A stretch of 64,000 bases of DNA. Origin: Lycium barbarum. Taxonomy: Eukaryota > Streptophyta > Magnoliopsida > Solanales > Solanaceae. The DNA lies in NCBI RefSeq assembly GCF_019175385.1, contig NC_083337.1:163941713-164005712 (forward strand). Direction: 5' to 3'. The position numbers and the translations under genes were made by a program. Of the stretch, positions 34,767 through 46,905 are shown piece by piece (within the stretch, counting starts at the first letter, position 1; every line of letters starts with the position of its first letter). Below the pieces are notes generated by a model, which searched no databases, was not told the origin of the DNA, and was given only the letters and a program-made list of their open reading frames with translations.

Positions 34767-37700
34767 TTTAGAAATTAATCCTCATGTTAATTTCCCGCAT
34801 ACAATTAGATTATCTTCCACAAAATGTTGGAGATCCGTACACTTAGATATTATTTCAGGAAGAGAAAACATATCATACTCGCCTTTTAAAAGGGTACAGT
34901 ACTGCTACTGCTATAGTTTCATAAACATTAAATTCCTTCAAAATAGAAGAAGTATCCATCGAAGGAACTGTTCAATAGCCGTAGTCTATAGGATTCTTTA
35001 ACATCCCAAGTCACGGAGACATATTTAAGCATTTACTGCAATGTTTCCTTCTCGTCCTTCCAACCAAGTACAAATACCCGTGCTCTTGAAACACTGGTAA
35101 TTGTTGTCTCCATTGTCACTTGCAAGGGAAACCAAATGAGATGACTGTAATCACCTTATATTCGTACCAGTTTTAATTAGGATACGCGTGATGCATGCGT
35201 ACCCTATATTATGCAGATTAAACTTTAACCTGATCACTTTTATATGTTTTAGCATTTTAAAGTTCAATTTTCACTTCCATATGGTACTTTCAACCAATGT
35301 GAAAGGTAGGAGCCCGTGGCAAAGGCATTTTACACGCAGGGGTGGGCGTTTTACAAGACATGAAGCAAGAAACATGAGTATTTTTTAAAATATTTGTATA
35401 AATGACAAAAAATACATAGAGAAAAATGTAAAATATTATAACATATTTCAGGGTCAGAAACGTAAAATACCCTGAGCCAAATTAACAACATGCTAAAAAC
35501 CCTATAAAAATATCCTAACATCAACCTACCACCTTGAAACAAAACATTGCAACCACAACATTTGATAAGCATGACAAACTAACTGCATGGTCATTTTCTT
35601 TTCAATTCCATGTCTTACCAGCCCATGTCCAACGTTTAGAGCAGTCAAACTAGTTCTTACACCCTCTAAAAACATTTAAAAAAATAGGACATCAATGCAT
35701 TTAAATCACATTAATGAAGGAATGCGACCTGAAAAATCCTTTATGACCCAGCTTATATTTATGCACCTAAAAATATTGTTGAAGTTCATTTATATGTTAA
35801 ATTCACAAAGAAAACTGACCATAAATTTGATAACAACTTCGCAAGAAAAGAGTAGAAAACAAGAATGGCAATCAACAATAATTAGAGTGGATAAGGGCAT
35901 GTTTATTTAATGATGTCAAAGAAAGATTGGAACTCTTTTAGGTGCAGTAAAGAATCATCAAGGTTGTCTGCTTTCAATAATCATGCATACCTAGTTCCAT
36001 ATTAAGAATTATGCAATACACAATCATTTATTAGGGGATCATGCAAACCCTTAAATACAATATCCTCTCAACTATGGGCACACAAAAAAGTACTAACGCG
36101 TAAGAATGCTATTGAAACTGTAATTGACGCCATAATAGACAGCATATAAGCATTAGAATCCAGCAGTTCGGATTTCGCACTGTCAACCTCTACTACTATA
36201 TATAGGTCTCTCAGGAAAACGGAACCCTATCAATCAACTTCTTGTCTATCATTATTGTTTTTAATAACTTGTCTATCAGGTAGGAATATATACATATCGC
36301 GTGATTCTAGATCTGAAAGGTGCCAATCGTACACTGAAAAGTATAAACAATTCTCTGTGCACTGTACCGACAATTGAGTTGTGTAATACAAATTATAAAT
36401 CAAAAGAGGCTCACCTGCATTAATACAATCTTGTACTTCAGGATAGTACTTCCTCCAAGAGGTTGAAGAACAAGGGGGATAAGCTCAATCGACTCAAGAT
36501 GTTCTCTTCCTTTTTTTTTTGGGGGGGGGGGGGGGAGGTGGTGGTGGATGTCATTGAAGAGTGAGAATTTAGGGCTCACTCTCAGGCATACGAAAAGGGG
36601 TTTGCTTAATAGGTAAACAAACTGCGAAGAGGAACTTAGAATGGTGACACGAATGAACTTATTAATTCTCAGATATACGTGGAGACATTTGGTACAGGGT
36701 AAATGAACCACAAACAGGGATTTTGAAGATCGAAGGCATATTACGTAATTTTCATTTACTACTGGGGCACAAATTGCTGGATATTGTTGCATCGGCTTAA
36801 TATATACATGGACTAATATATCTGCATCAAGCTTGATGTGCAGCTTTTCCTTTTCATAATCAGAACTATTTGTTGAAACACGTGACCTTGACTGACAAAA
36901 GGTGGTCTAATACAGGTACATATTACATCCTCCAAATATCTAATCATTTATCTATACAGCATGAATTCCTCGCCACATTGGATTTGGTCTGCAGTTGTTA
37001 GGTTTGAATCTAACCAGCTTCTAATGTATTTGGAGGATCCATCAAAGTATACATCTCCATCCAATACCACTAGGATGTAGATACACCTAGGAAAATGAAG
37101 AGTTCGTAAGGTAACTACATATGGTAAGAGGTAATGAATAAACAGTATTTTTAGACAGGAGAAAAGATAGAGTTGACTGTATTCACTGGGAACCCAAAAT
37201 TAGGCAAAAATGAATAGATGGAACCATGATACATTCCTAAAAAGTGTAAAGGTAAACAGACTCTTTTCACCCCCTTTAAATGTCTGCCACTTCATCAGCA
37301 AAGAGCAAGAAGATCAAGCATTCTGTGGTGATGTCAGAAATAGCACCTATTTGATTTTGATGTCCCTAATGCTACTCTGCTGGAAAGAATACCTTATTGT
37401 AATTTTTTTGGCAAGTTTTCTCAGGCTCATGATCATACCATTATGCTCAGGAGTAGAATCTTACCTTGAGAAGCACACCGCAAGAATACTTGCCATTGAA
37501 AAAGTTTGAGATGGAATAAGATGGGGAATATTGGAGGGAAAATAGCACTTCACAGGCAAGTAGATGTTGCAGATCTGATAATATTTCCGGCGACAGACTG
37601 CTAGTAATAGTGCAAAACAGAAGTTATAGTACCTAGAGTGCTAGAGATCATTTTTTCTCCTAAGAATCTTGATATATCAAAGGAATTGTCTCTCCTTTTC

Positions 37701-38369
37701 AACAAAATAATAATAATGTCTCGATCGCAAATATCAAGAAAAATACAGTCTCTCCACTCTCTTCCCTGTTGATTTCTAGAGTGGAAACAATGCCTCAGCA
37801 GCAATACTGTTCATTCTCCTTATCACTTTGATAGACCTTCCAATATTGAGTTCTAATTTTGACTCAACAGGGTTCACCAAATAAGGATGTTTCAGATGAT
37901 TCATGAGACCAGCACTTTTAACTATATATATACAACAGGAGAATTTGAGAAATACGCACACTCCTTAAAGTAACGGCTACCGAAGAGAAAAAATATTAGA
38001 TAAACAGCCTTTTAGCGACATTAACAGTCGGCATGCTTTCTTACTCATGATAGCTCAAACTGGAAGGACTTTCTATTTATTGTTGGCACTTGGCTTTTAG
38101 TTAGAAGGAGAAGTAAAGGTTGCTCCATTGAACAACTGCAAATGCTATCAGTTCAATTTTCTTCCTATTCCATCTATCTATATAATTTACTTGATTAACC
38201 CCCATCTTAAGTTCGAGCCCTAATATCTAAAAGGGACATGAATGAAGCACCCTCCTTGTTTACACCTACAAGCCTAAAAATTGCAATTAGACAGCTTTCA
38301 CTTACAGCAGACAAAGAAAATCTTCTTGGATTTGTTACCAGTATTGCTAATGCCAATGACCAGAATGAC
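34767..38369. other. Long intergenic region without a recognised gene
   Basis: AT-rich with no frame I can assign to a protein family and no RNA gene. It holds a T10-G15 tract at 36511-36535. Confidence 0.45.
36511..36535. repeat. T10-G15 homopolymer junction
   Basis: Ten T then fifteen G, followed by a GGTGGTGG stretch. It is similar to the tracts at 10159 and 12029. Confidence 0.7.
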
Positions 38370-38495
38370 AAACAACAACAACATACCCAGTATAATCCCA
38401 CCAGGTGGGGTCTGGAGAGGGTAGAATGTACGCCGACCTTACCCCTACCTTAGAGGTAGAGAGGCTGTTTCCGATAGACCCTCAGCTTTAGGGAA
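38370..38495 (-). repeat. TTG-tailed RTE/TS-SINE 3' end
   Basis: AAC repeats are followed by CATACCCAGTATAATCCCA, GTGGGGTCTGGAGAGGGTAG and the GAGGCTGTTTCCGATAGACC block, all common in Solanaceae genomes. It is the 3' portion of an RTE LINE or the SINE that shares its tail. Confidence 0.75.
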
Positions 38496-38784
38496 AACAG
38501 TTCAATTTAGTTAGGAAAAGGAAAAAACGGGAACGAAGAAGTCATGGCAAAATGCAATAGAAAGCGTGACAAAGCATTTTGAATAGTAACTACAACAAAA
38601 TGGTACAATAATCCAAGTATACAAGAAGCAGGAGATAGTAACAGAAATTGAAAGACAAGATGACACTGAAATAAGGCAAACTCGTTAAATTGATAACACA
38701 TCAAGAGGGTAACAAAGGATGACAATGTTGTAATCATACATAGCTACAAAAACTGAAGAAGAAACCTAACAATTATCCCAAAAG

Positions 38785-39408
38785 TCAGGTAAGAAAACCT
38801 GTGTTCTGCCAAATAGTATTTCGGACCTGCCTTAAATCCCTCCCTTTCAACTTCCTCCCAACTCCTTCAAACACAGAGCACGCCAAAACCGGTGTTTGCC
38901 TCCTCGACGCAACAAATTCATGTGGTGGTAATACCATCTCATGATCACCACCCTCCATCTCATCATCATCATCATCGAAATGCCGGGCTCCTCTTCGGGC
39001 CGTTGATTTTACAGGAACATTCACCGGTGCGGATTGTAGATACTTAGCCCGATCCACTACAGGCGGCCGTTTAGGTATTGTAGGAATTAAACGAGCCGCT
39101 GATGACGTGGAGGAAGAGGATGATGAGACGGAGAGTAAACCCGGCGCGTGAGACTCTGGTAGCGCGGCTAGGATACCGAAATGTCTGTGGTGGGAGCGAT
39201 GATGATTAGCGTTAGGGCTTGTTGAGGTTGAAGGAATACTGGAATCGGATAGCGCGTCGAAGATGTCGTGTTCACTCAGCTCATCCCCGGCGGTGGAAGT
39301 GGAGGTAGAGGGTTGAGCGGTGGATAAAATACGGAGGAGACCATCGGAGTACTGCGGTTTACGGTGGTAACGGGAATTATTGGTGGCGGCGCCGTTGCCG
39401 GAATCCAT
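38785..39408 (-). CDS. S40/DUF584 senescence regulator family protein
   Basis: A single-exon frame of 207 residues. The N-terminal half is disordered and rich in Ser, Thr and His (SISDAL-like patches, HHRSHHRH). The middle holds an acidic patch DDDDDEMEGGD. The C-terminal signature LKGRDLRQVRNTIWQNTGF is the hallmark of the S40 family, named after barley HvS40. Members are mostly nuclear or cytosolic and are induced in leaf senescence and stress, but their molecular action is not settled. The start codon is the first ATG in frame and suits the family length. A 100-bp block 60-160 bp upstream of the ATG is duplicated at 41170-41291. Confidence 0.9.
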   Translation of the reverse strand: MDSGNGAATNNSRYHRKPQYSDGLLRILSTAQPSTSTSTAGDELSEHDIFDALSDSSIPSTSTSPNANHHRSHHRHFGILAALPESHAPGLLSVSSSSSSTSSAARLIPTIPKRPPVVDRAKYLQSAPVNVPVKSTARRGARHFDDDDDEMEGGDHEMVLPPHEFVASRRQTPVLACSVFEGVGRKLKGRDLRQVRNTIWQNTGFLT

Positions 39409-39466
39409 ATGGGGAAATGGAGAACGGGAAATAAAGGGTAACGGAAAAACGGAACGGTAACGGTAT

Positions 39467-39570
39467 GTAGTGGAGCCGTTTTTTTTTTTTTTTTTTGTCG
39501 TTGGGAATGGAAGAAAAAGGTTACTTTACGCTAAATAATGAATACGTGACCGTTTACATGCATCTTTATA
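39467..39570. repeat. S40 proximal promoter block, copy 1
   Basis: The segment from GTAGTGG through GGGAATGGAAGAAAAAG and CTAAATAATGAATACGTGAC to CATGCATCTTTATA reappears in the same orientation at 41170-41291. It contains the likely 5'UTR or core promoter of the S40 gene. Confidence 0.7.
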
Positions 39571-39965
39571 GAGTATTTCTTGCAGAAATGTTTAAGAAAA
39601 GATTTTTTTTTTTATGATATGAAAGACTCTAAGATTTTGTACTCTATATATAGGGAAAGAGAAAATTGTCTTTAGATTCTTGTAATATGGTTGGATTATC
39701 ATTATTAATTATAATATAAGAGCGAAATTATTACTAATAAATGAATTAATTTGAAATTTCTGATGATCTAGTAATTGGATTACACTGAATTAAATGTTTC
39801 AGATAAAATCGCAGTTAACGTAATTCTACGTTCACATCTGAGTTAAATTACACTAAATTAAATATTTGAGATAAAATTGCATTAACTTAATTCTACGTTC
39901 ACATCTGAGTTAAGTAATTGTACAAATAACAAATTAAATATTTGAGATAAAATAAATTTTAATGT

Positions 39966-40672
39966 TGTATACGATAAAAACCGGATCAATTTGTGACCGA
40001 TAAGATCGGAGCAAAAGATAGGTCCGACTAGGACACGAATACGTTCGATCTTGCTCCACACCGGGGGTGTTGTATCGGACACAGCAGATTCGAGCCAAAA
40101 TAAGTGTTTCCGTTAGTCCGGATAATCTGAGCCCGAATGCGTGTGTCCGTTGATCCGGATAATCAGGTGTAAGGCTGCCACGCGTCACAAAACCGTTCCG
40201 CTATTTGCGCTGACAACCGTACGAGTGTCAGACCGTACGGATTAGCCTTATCCTTTTTAGGGTTTATTCAGAAAGGTTTTATTTGGTAGTGTACTAAGGG
40301 CCCATTAGACAAACCTATAAATAGAGGGCAACCCCCCCCCCCCCCCCCCCCTTTTTTTTTAGGTTAGCTTTTTCCTAGTATCACAACATTGTAACCATCT
40401 GAAATTTTAAAATTCTCTTCAAGCTTTTTGGTCTGAATATGTGGTGTTCATCCAAAACCAAGCTAATCTTACATATTGTTTGGCACTTTCAATCTATCTC
40501 ATTATCATTATTTAGCACATATCATCCGCTTATTTACTATACATACATATATATATAAATATAATCGTATACATATTCATTTAGATTGCATATTTACCAA
40601 AAGATTAAGTTCATCCACATATCCTATTCACCACTTACAAATTTAATTGTTACTTGTAATTCGGGGTAAACA
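39966..40672 (+). mobile_element. Solo LTR
   Basis: A 707-bp sequence starts TGTATACG and ends GGGGTAAACA. It is bounded by a perfect 5-bp duplication AATGT (39961-39965, 40673-40677). A TATA box, CTATAAATAG, lies near 40314-40325 and a C20-T9 tract follows at 40332-40360. No internal retrotransposon domain remains, as expected after recombination between two LTRs. Gypsy or Copia origin is unknown. Confidence 0.75.
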
Positions 40673-41169
40673 AATGTAATTCATTTCTCAAAAAGAAAGT
40701 GTACATGATCGTCCCAATATAATAAACTCAACTATAAATCGGTGTCGAATCCCACAAAAAACAATATAAAAGGCATTTACGAAAAATGAAGTATTCATCA
40801 CCAATTAAGTTAAACAAAATAAATTTCAATAATTAATTTTTATTTTAAAAATAATAAAAATAGAACTATTTAGAAAGTGGTGTAAAATGGTCTTAGTTGA
40901 TTTCAAATACTTTATACCAACTATTTTTTTTATTAAATTCATAAAAGAATAGATTCTTGATTTTAAATAAAAACAGGAAGAAACGTATATCAACAAAATG
41001 AGTTATAGATAAAATAAATACTTCAAAAATACATAAGTAACAATCTCATGACATAAAAATTATATTCAAATATATAAAAAGTAATTTTTTTTAGGCGTTT
41101 AAGTTTAATATCTTAATTTCATTGTTGACAAAATTATTACTTCAAACAAATATAAGGAGGGGTCGACGC

Positions 41170-41291
41170 GTAGTGGAACTGATTTTTGTTGTCAAATGGG
41201 AATGGAAGAAAAAGTAACGTTGCGCTAAATAATGAATACGTCACTATTCAGCAAAAAACATAATACGTGACTGTTTACATGCATCTTTATA
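41170..41291. repeat. S40 promoter block, copy 2
   Basis: A direct repeat of 39467-39570, about 1.7 kb away. It contains an inserted partial duplication of its own AATACGT part. The solo LTR lies between the two copies. Confidence 0.7.
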
Positions 41292-41814
41292 TATTTTTCC
41301 TCTTTATAACTCCTTTATGTTACCTTTTTTTTTTTTGGCTGTACCTATGTTTTACATTATATGAGATAAATGTTAGAGCCGTTTGGATTATCCGTTTGTT
41401 ACAAATTAAAACTTTGAACATTTTTTCAAATGAAATGCAAGTTGAAACACAACTTCAACTTTCAATAGGAGTATTATTTTTCAACTTCACTTCAAATACT
41501 ACTTTTAAATTTTAAATATCGATTAATTCATGTTCAAACCCTACTTAATATGCGTTCTTTTTGTTACATTAATATGATTTATAAATATTTACATGAACTG
41601 TAAAAGAAGGCATGAAATAGGAAAGTTCGCAGTTTGGTTAGATTCGGCTTTACATAAAATTAAACCAATCAATTATGTATAAACCAATCAATTACAATGG
41701 ATTTTAATTGTTTTAGACTCATCAAACAAAAGTTAATTTCTTTAAAAGTTGTAGGATATACGGATAGTTACCGCAAAAACATAAAGTTAAGTTTTGTAGA
41801 TTGATGGTTAGACC

Positions 41815-42787
41815 TAGGGGTGTCAGTGGTTTTTTAAAAACCGATTGAACCGATCGAATCGTACTGTGCCGAACCGTATTTTAATTAGGTTCTTTTTAAT
41901 AGAACTGAAGGTTTCAATATAAATTTCTAACCATACCGAATAATTATGGTGGATTTTTTATTTTATAAAAATACCAAATCGAACCGAATAAATATACATG
42001 TAGAAATATGTATCAAAATTTATAATGCATAGAATTAGATATTTTAACCTTAAATCTTGCATTGGATGAATTTAAATGGAGAGGGCTATAATTAAAACTT
42101 AAACCTACTCTACTCTATTGAAATCAAATACATAAACTCTCGAACACTACTACACGATAATGTCATCAACTACTCCAGAAAAAGGAAAGGTTTGTTTTCG
42201 CCCTGTTCTTTCTGTTCCCTCTATATTTTTTCTAAATTTTTGAAGTTCTTATTCCAATTAGCAATGATAGCATCTATATATAACTTCATATTGCAAATTC
42301 TTAAACTAAGTATTTAATACAACTACCCTTTCCCACTGCACTGGAACTTATATGATGGTTAATTTATTTACTTTTAGTTTTCAATAAATTTTATAATAAA
42401 AATATTCTGTAAACACCAATTATCATGTCTTGATACAACCGTAGGCTTACTGCCTTGTTAGTATTTACTTTATAGTGTAGTGTGTTCCTTATAAGTTATA
42501 CATATATGTACATGTATTTGTGAGGTTCATTAATAATGTTAGTGTATTTTCAGTTTATTTCTTCCATCCCTTTTTAGTTCTTAACTTCTTCTTTTTCTTA
42601 ATTGTATTAGTTGATTTTCAAAAAAATACCAAAAATTAATCGAACCGTACCGATACCGAAGAAAAATCGATATGATTGGGACAGTTTTAAGAGGTTTAAT
42701 TTTGGTTATGTATAGTAGAGTAACCAAAAAATTGGTATGGTATACGGTTTTGCAAAAAACCCACCGAGCCAAACCATTGACACCAAC
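41815..42787. mobile_element. Non-autonomous hAT-like element
   Basis: The ends TAGGGGTGTCAGTGGTTT and the complement CGTTGGTGTCAATGGTTT resemble hAT termini. Subterminal regions repeat GAACCG and ACCGAA motifs. It is about 970 bp with no transposase. The flanking 8-bp match is imperfect. Confidence 0.55.
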
Positions 42788-42794
42788 GTTGTTA

Positions 42795-43138
42795 GTGGAG
42801 TGCTGGTCAGTCAAGAACTCTCATGTTCAGAAATTGTAACTTGCAGAAATGAGGATGATGAGATCTATGTGTGCGCATACCAAGAGAGATAAAATTAAGA
42901 ATGAAAATATTTGGGACAAGATAAGAGCGGCCTTCATGGTGGACAAGATGAGGGAAGGGAGGTGAAGATGGTTTGGACATTTGAAGAGGAGATGCATAGA
43001 TGCCCCAATGATAAGATGTGAGAGGTTGGATATAGTGAGTATGAAGAAAGGTAGAGCGAAGAGGTATCAGACCGAACATGGCGCAACTTTAGCTTACTGA
43101 GGACATGACTTTAGATAAGAGGGTACGGAGGTCGTAGA
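42795..43138 (+). pseudogene. RTE LINE C-terminal remnant
   Basis: The plus strand encodes, with breaks, the same C-terminal region as the LINE at 12656-13010. Landmarks are GAGTGCTGGTCAGTCAAGAA, a WFGH-like stretch near 42970 (GATGGTTTGGACATTTGAAG) and the final GGACATGAC block. There is no RT domain and no tail. It directly abuts the hAT-like element. Confidence 0.7.
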
Positions 43139-44345
43139 GTTACAAACTTATTTTATTTATTTGATAAGAGTATAATAGAAGGTTGTCGTAAATATATACT
43201 TGACCAATATAATTTTAGTGGCTAGGATCAAGTGGGGCGGGTCAACAAAATAATTAAAATGGGTACCTTTTTATTTCTTAAAAATTTAGCTTCAGATAAA
43301 ATTTTCATGTTAGCAAAATTTAATGAAAAAGTCATTTAAATTGGTTGAGTGACTTTTTAGGTGAAATACCAATAGTGTAGTGACTTTTTGGTTATAAAAT
43401 AAAGTTGAATGACTTTCTAAGTGAAATAGAATAATTAAGTGACTTTTAAGTTATAAAATAAAGTTAAGTGACTTTCTAAGAGAAGTACTCTTAGTTGAGT
43501 GATCATCTAAGATATTATCTTCGTATTTAACATCTTTACTAGAAAAGAGCATTAGTTAAGATATCAAAACACGAATTTTAAGATAATGGATAATATATTT
43601 CAATTTATTTTTTCCTTCATTTTTACGAATAAAATGAGCTTGGAAACAATGGAAAGGGGCATGTAAAGGAGAAAAACTTTTCTAGATTATTGCAAAGACG
43701 GTACTGTTGCATTGGTAAGAAAAGTTTTTAGCATGTGAGATTTTTCGAAGTGAATTTGGATTAGTTCGGCTCAAATCGGATATGGAACACAGTATCACAA
43801 AACAAAAGTGCAAAGTTGTAACTGCAAATGCTAAGCTACACAATTCAAACTTTTATGTAGAGCATGAAATCGAGTACTCCTCTTTTCTTATTAATGCTCG
43901 GAAATGTAAAGGAATTACTATTACGTACCTTAACATGATCACCCCACAGGTGTGGTACTTTTACCCCATGAACGCTACTCTCTTTTTACAAGACCTCTCT
44001 TGCTACCTTAACATGATCACGCCACAAGGTGTGGTACTTTAAAACATCTAAATCTAGAAAATTCAGTATTACATTTCCAGTTTCTCTTTTTATTCTCAAA
44101 GTTGAAAGACATAAACAAAAATTAGCAAACGCCCTTTTATGCAGAGCGCGGAGTTAGAGCTTCTGTTACCAAATCCAATACTTTGATCTAAATCTTGTAT
44201 TTGTCTTTAAATTTTATGAAATATGTATAAATTATTAATTTAGAACTCTCTAACTCAGAAGGACTAGAATCTTGAAGGCGCTTCAAATTCTGACTCCATC
44301 TCTATGCTTTTATGAGTATCTATTCTTGAATTCCTAGATTTTTAT
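43139..44345. other. Intergenic stretch with small repeats
   Basis: At 43325-43510 a unit around GAGTGACTTTTTAGGTGAAAT recurs about five times in degenerate form. At 43928-43958 and 44007-44039 a block ACCTTAACATGATCACCC is present twice. No gene was seen. Confidence 0.45.
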
Positions 44346-45191
44346 TCAGCAAGATTCTCCATTTTCTCTTTTCTTTTCATCGTCGTCGTCGTCGTCGTCG
44401 TTTGTTACCTCTTCACTTGATTCATCTTCTTCAACATCCTCTGAACCATCATCATCATACTCTTCATCTTCCTCTAGAAATTCATCATCAGACTGAACAA
44501 TATGTAGCTTCAAACGACCATCTTCTCTGCATGCATGCAAGAATTCCCACTCAGGAATTCTAACCTCCTTGAGAATAAACCTACCATTTTCTCTAAATGA
44601 TTCAAAACTAACCCAAGGCTTTCCATTTCTTCCAATGCAAGAAATTGGAGGAGGCAATAATGATCCTTTATTTGTTCTTGATCTAATCTTAGAATATTCA
44701 TAGTTAATACTTGTTGATCTAATTATTTCTTCATTACCCAAATCATTCATAAGATCTTCAACATCATCAGAGCTTTCAAATCCAAGGCCTTCTGTACATA
44801 ATGATAAACTATCTGAATTTCTTGAAGAAAAACTATCACTATGCTTGTAATGTTTTTTCAGGCTGGTTTGTGGATAAATGGGGTCTCTATTTTTTCCTTC
44901 AATACCAGATTGGTGAATTGTTTCGAGCGAAAATGAAAAAGAATTACTATAAGAAGAACATGTTGATGATGATGAGGACAATGGAGGGAGATTATTAGAC
45001 GAAAAAGAAGAGACAGAAGATTCAGAGATGTTATCTTTGAAATGTGATTCTTCAAAAATCTCTGTAAAGGAGGAATCTTTAATGGGTTTCATGGATTTAA
45101 TTTGGTTCCATGATGAAGGGGAATCAAGAATTGTTGAATTTTCTGAGAATGGTTTCTCAAAGATGTGTTTGAGGCCTCCACAGGTAACCAT
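44346..45191 (-). CDS. FAF: FANTASTIC FOUR (FAF) family protein
   Basis: A single-exon frame of 281 residues. The N-terminal 100 residues are rich in Ser. The FAF domain (about 165-215) reads SLLPPPISCIGRNGKPW followed by VSFESFRENGRFILKEVRIP. The C-terminal 50 residues are almost all Asp and Glu, partly coded by a GAC repeat (plus strand GTC at 44382-44402). FAF proteins are plant-specific regulators; Arabidopsis members limit shoot meristem size through the WUSCHEL-CLAVATA loop. Some are annotated as FAF-like, chloroplastic, but I see no convincing transit peptide. The first ATG fits the family. The acidic-repeat length may vary between alleles. Confidence 0.88.
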   Translation of the reverse strand: MVTCGGLKHIFEKPFSENSTILDSPSSWNQIKSMKPIKDSSFTEIFEESHFKDNISESSVSSFSSNNLPPLSSSSSTCSSYSNSFSFSLETIHQSGIEGKNRDPIYPQTSLKKHYKHSDSFSSRNSDSLSLCTEGLGFESSDDVEDLMNDLGNEEIIRSTSINYEYSKIRSRTNKGSLLPPPISCIGRNGKPWVSFESFRENGRFILKEVRIPEWEFLHACREDGRLKLHIVQSDDEFLEEDEEYDDDGSEDVEEDESSEEVTNDDDDDDDEKKRENGESC

Positions 45192-45865
45192 TGTTCAACT
45201 CTGTCAGACAGAGTTGCTAATTGGGCTGAGAACTGAGAAGCAACAAAAAGAGTTAACTTTAGGTTGGTTTTTCTAATGGAGAAAGATAGGCATTGATGTG
45301 GTTGATGGGTGTCAATGACTCGGTTCGATTGATTTTTTCAAGAAATTTATATCATACTATTTTTTTAAATTATAGTTATAACTAAAATTGGAATTTTTAA
45401 AACCGTCCCAATTATCTCGGTAGAAGTAAGAAACGTTGGAGCTGAGTTGGAGGTATGCACAGGATAGGAATGGGATTGTTGATAAAGTCAAGAGGAATGT
45501 GCTGTTTTATTAACAGAGGCTATTTTACAGGAGTGCCTCTCAGTTTGGAAATGGAATGATGATGGGTGATTTTAAAACCTTTTATTGGCGGTCTCCATTG
45601 TACAGTTAAACTGTAAAATCTCTCTCAACAATTCAACCTCATCAGCTGAGTTCAAGCAATCTTCTAGCAAAACGATTAGTAATTACAATGAATAAATAAT
45701 GAAGTTACATAAAATTGTGGATATATAGGTTAAATTCTCATTTTGGGATCACAACAATCAATAGTTGGAAAAATGTACTCTACAAAAAAAATGGAAATAC
45801 TAAAAGAAGAACAAACGACGACACACAAGATATATACAACAATTAACAATAAAAGAAGATATAAA
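45192..45865. other. Upstream region of the FAF gene
   Basis: Promoter and 5'UTR are expected here. A degraded hAT-end-like stretch (GGGTGTCAATGACTCGGTTC) starts near 45305. No other gene was seen. Confidence 0.4.
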
Positions 45866-46397
45866 TGTTGGAAGTGAAAAACCGGCTCGAGGCACGCTAT
45901 GGTTGGCGCTCTCTTCACGGTAGATATCCGTCGCTATCCGAGTGCAATAGTCGAATGACGTCCTAACATACAACGAACTACACAGAAACTTTTAATATGC
46001 ACTCAAATAAAAGCTTCGAAAAACTCTTAATCTCTCAACTGCTTTGTGTAGAAAACGAAGAGGAAAAATGCAGAATTTGATGTTGCTGGAAATTTTGTAC
46101 TCCTGAAATATTTTCTAAGTGCTAAAAATCTACAGCAAACCTAATATTTATAAGGTGCAAAAAGTACATAACAGACATTTTCAATGAAAGGATACACACA
46201 TCTCACTTGACTAACAGAGTACGCACATCTCACTTGAGATTTCGAATGTTAACGCAAACCCTTCTATCTTCCAAATTTTGCGTGACAAAACTGTGTAATT
46301 TACACGAGATGTATCGCATGTGGAATCAATTAACTTGTCGATTTAGGCAAGACAAAAGAATTGTCATTTCTTGATAGTTGGTTAAGGAACTGCAACA
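45866..46397. mobile_element. Possible solo LTR
   Basis: 532 bp begin TGTTGGAAGTG and end GGAACTGCAACA, with the short inverted ends TGTTG/CAACA typical of LTRs and a TATA-like TTTATAAGG near 46150. The flanking five bases (ATAAA, GAAAA) do not match well, so this is only a candidate. Confidence 0.3.
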
Positions 46398-46905
46398 GAA
46401 AAAATCAGTTTGTTCTCCTATATGGAGTGAAAGCCACTCATATGGCCTTAGCAACTTTTTTTGTAATTTCCATTAAGTCAGTATGCATCAGGATTAGTAT
46501 TCTATAAAGTATCTTTGATGTGATTGCCAATTTTAGACAATTCTCCAATACACTTTCAAACACTTTTTTCCATTTGATAATCTAAGATAATGCAGCATGT
46601 CCTTATTTTTTTTTCAAAAGAGTACTACTATAACGTTAGTGGAGTTAAAAGTAGTACACCAGTTATACATACCAAACTGCTTCTACAATACATATAGATA
46701 ATATATATAGTTCTTGATTTGTTTTCTATCGGAACATCTAAGATAAACATAGAAGGAACTGCAAAATTTAATATTCCAGCAATCTGCTACATCTTGCTAT
46801 CATATTTCTAACCGGTCTGTCTCCTTGTTTTGTTAGTTGGCTGAACATGGACCGGCAATTATGAAAATGTTAAGAATGTAAGTTACCATCGAATTCAATC
46901 AAATA

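Noticed and set aside
35000..35170. Possible eroded coding stretch
   Set aside because: Some short peptide-like runs are readable, but there is no consistent frame or motif that supports a family.
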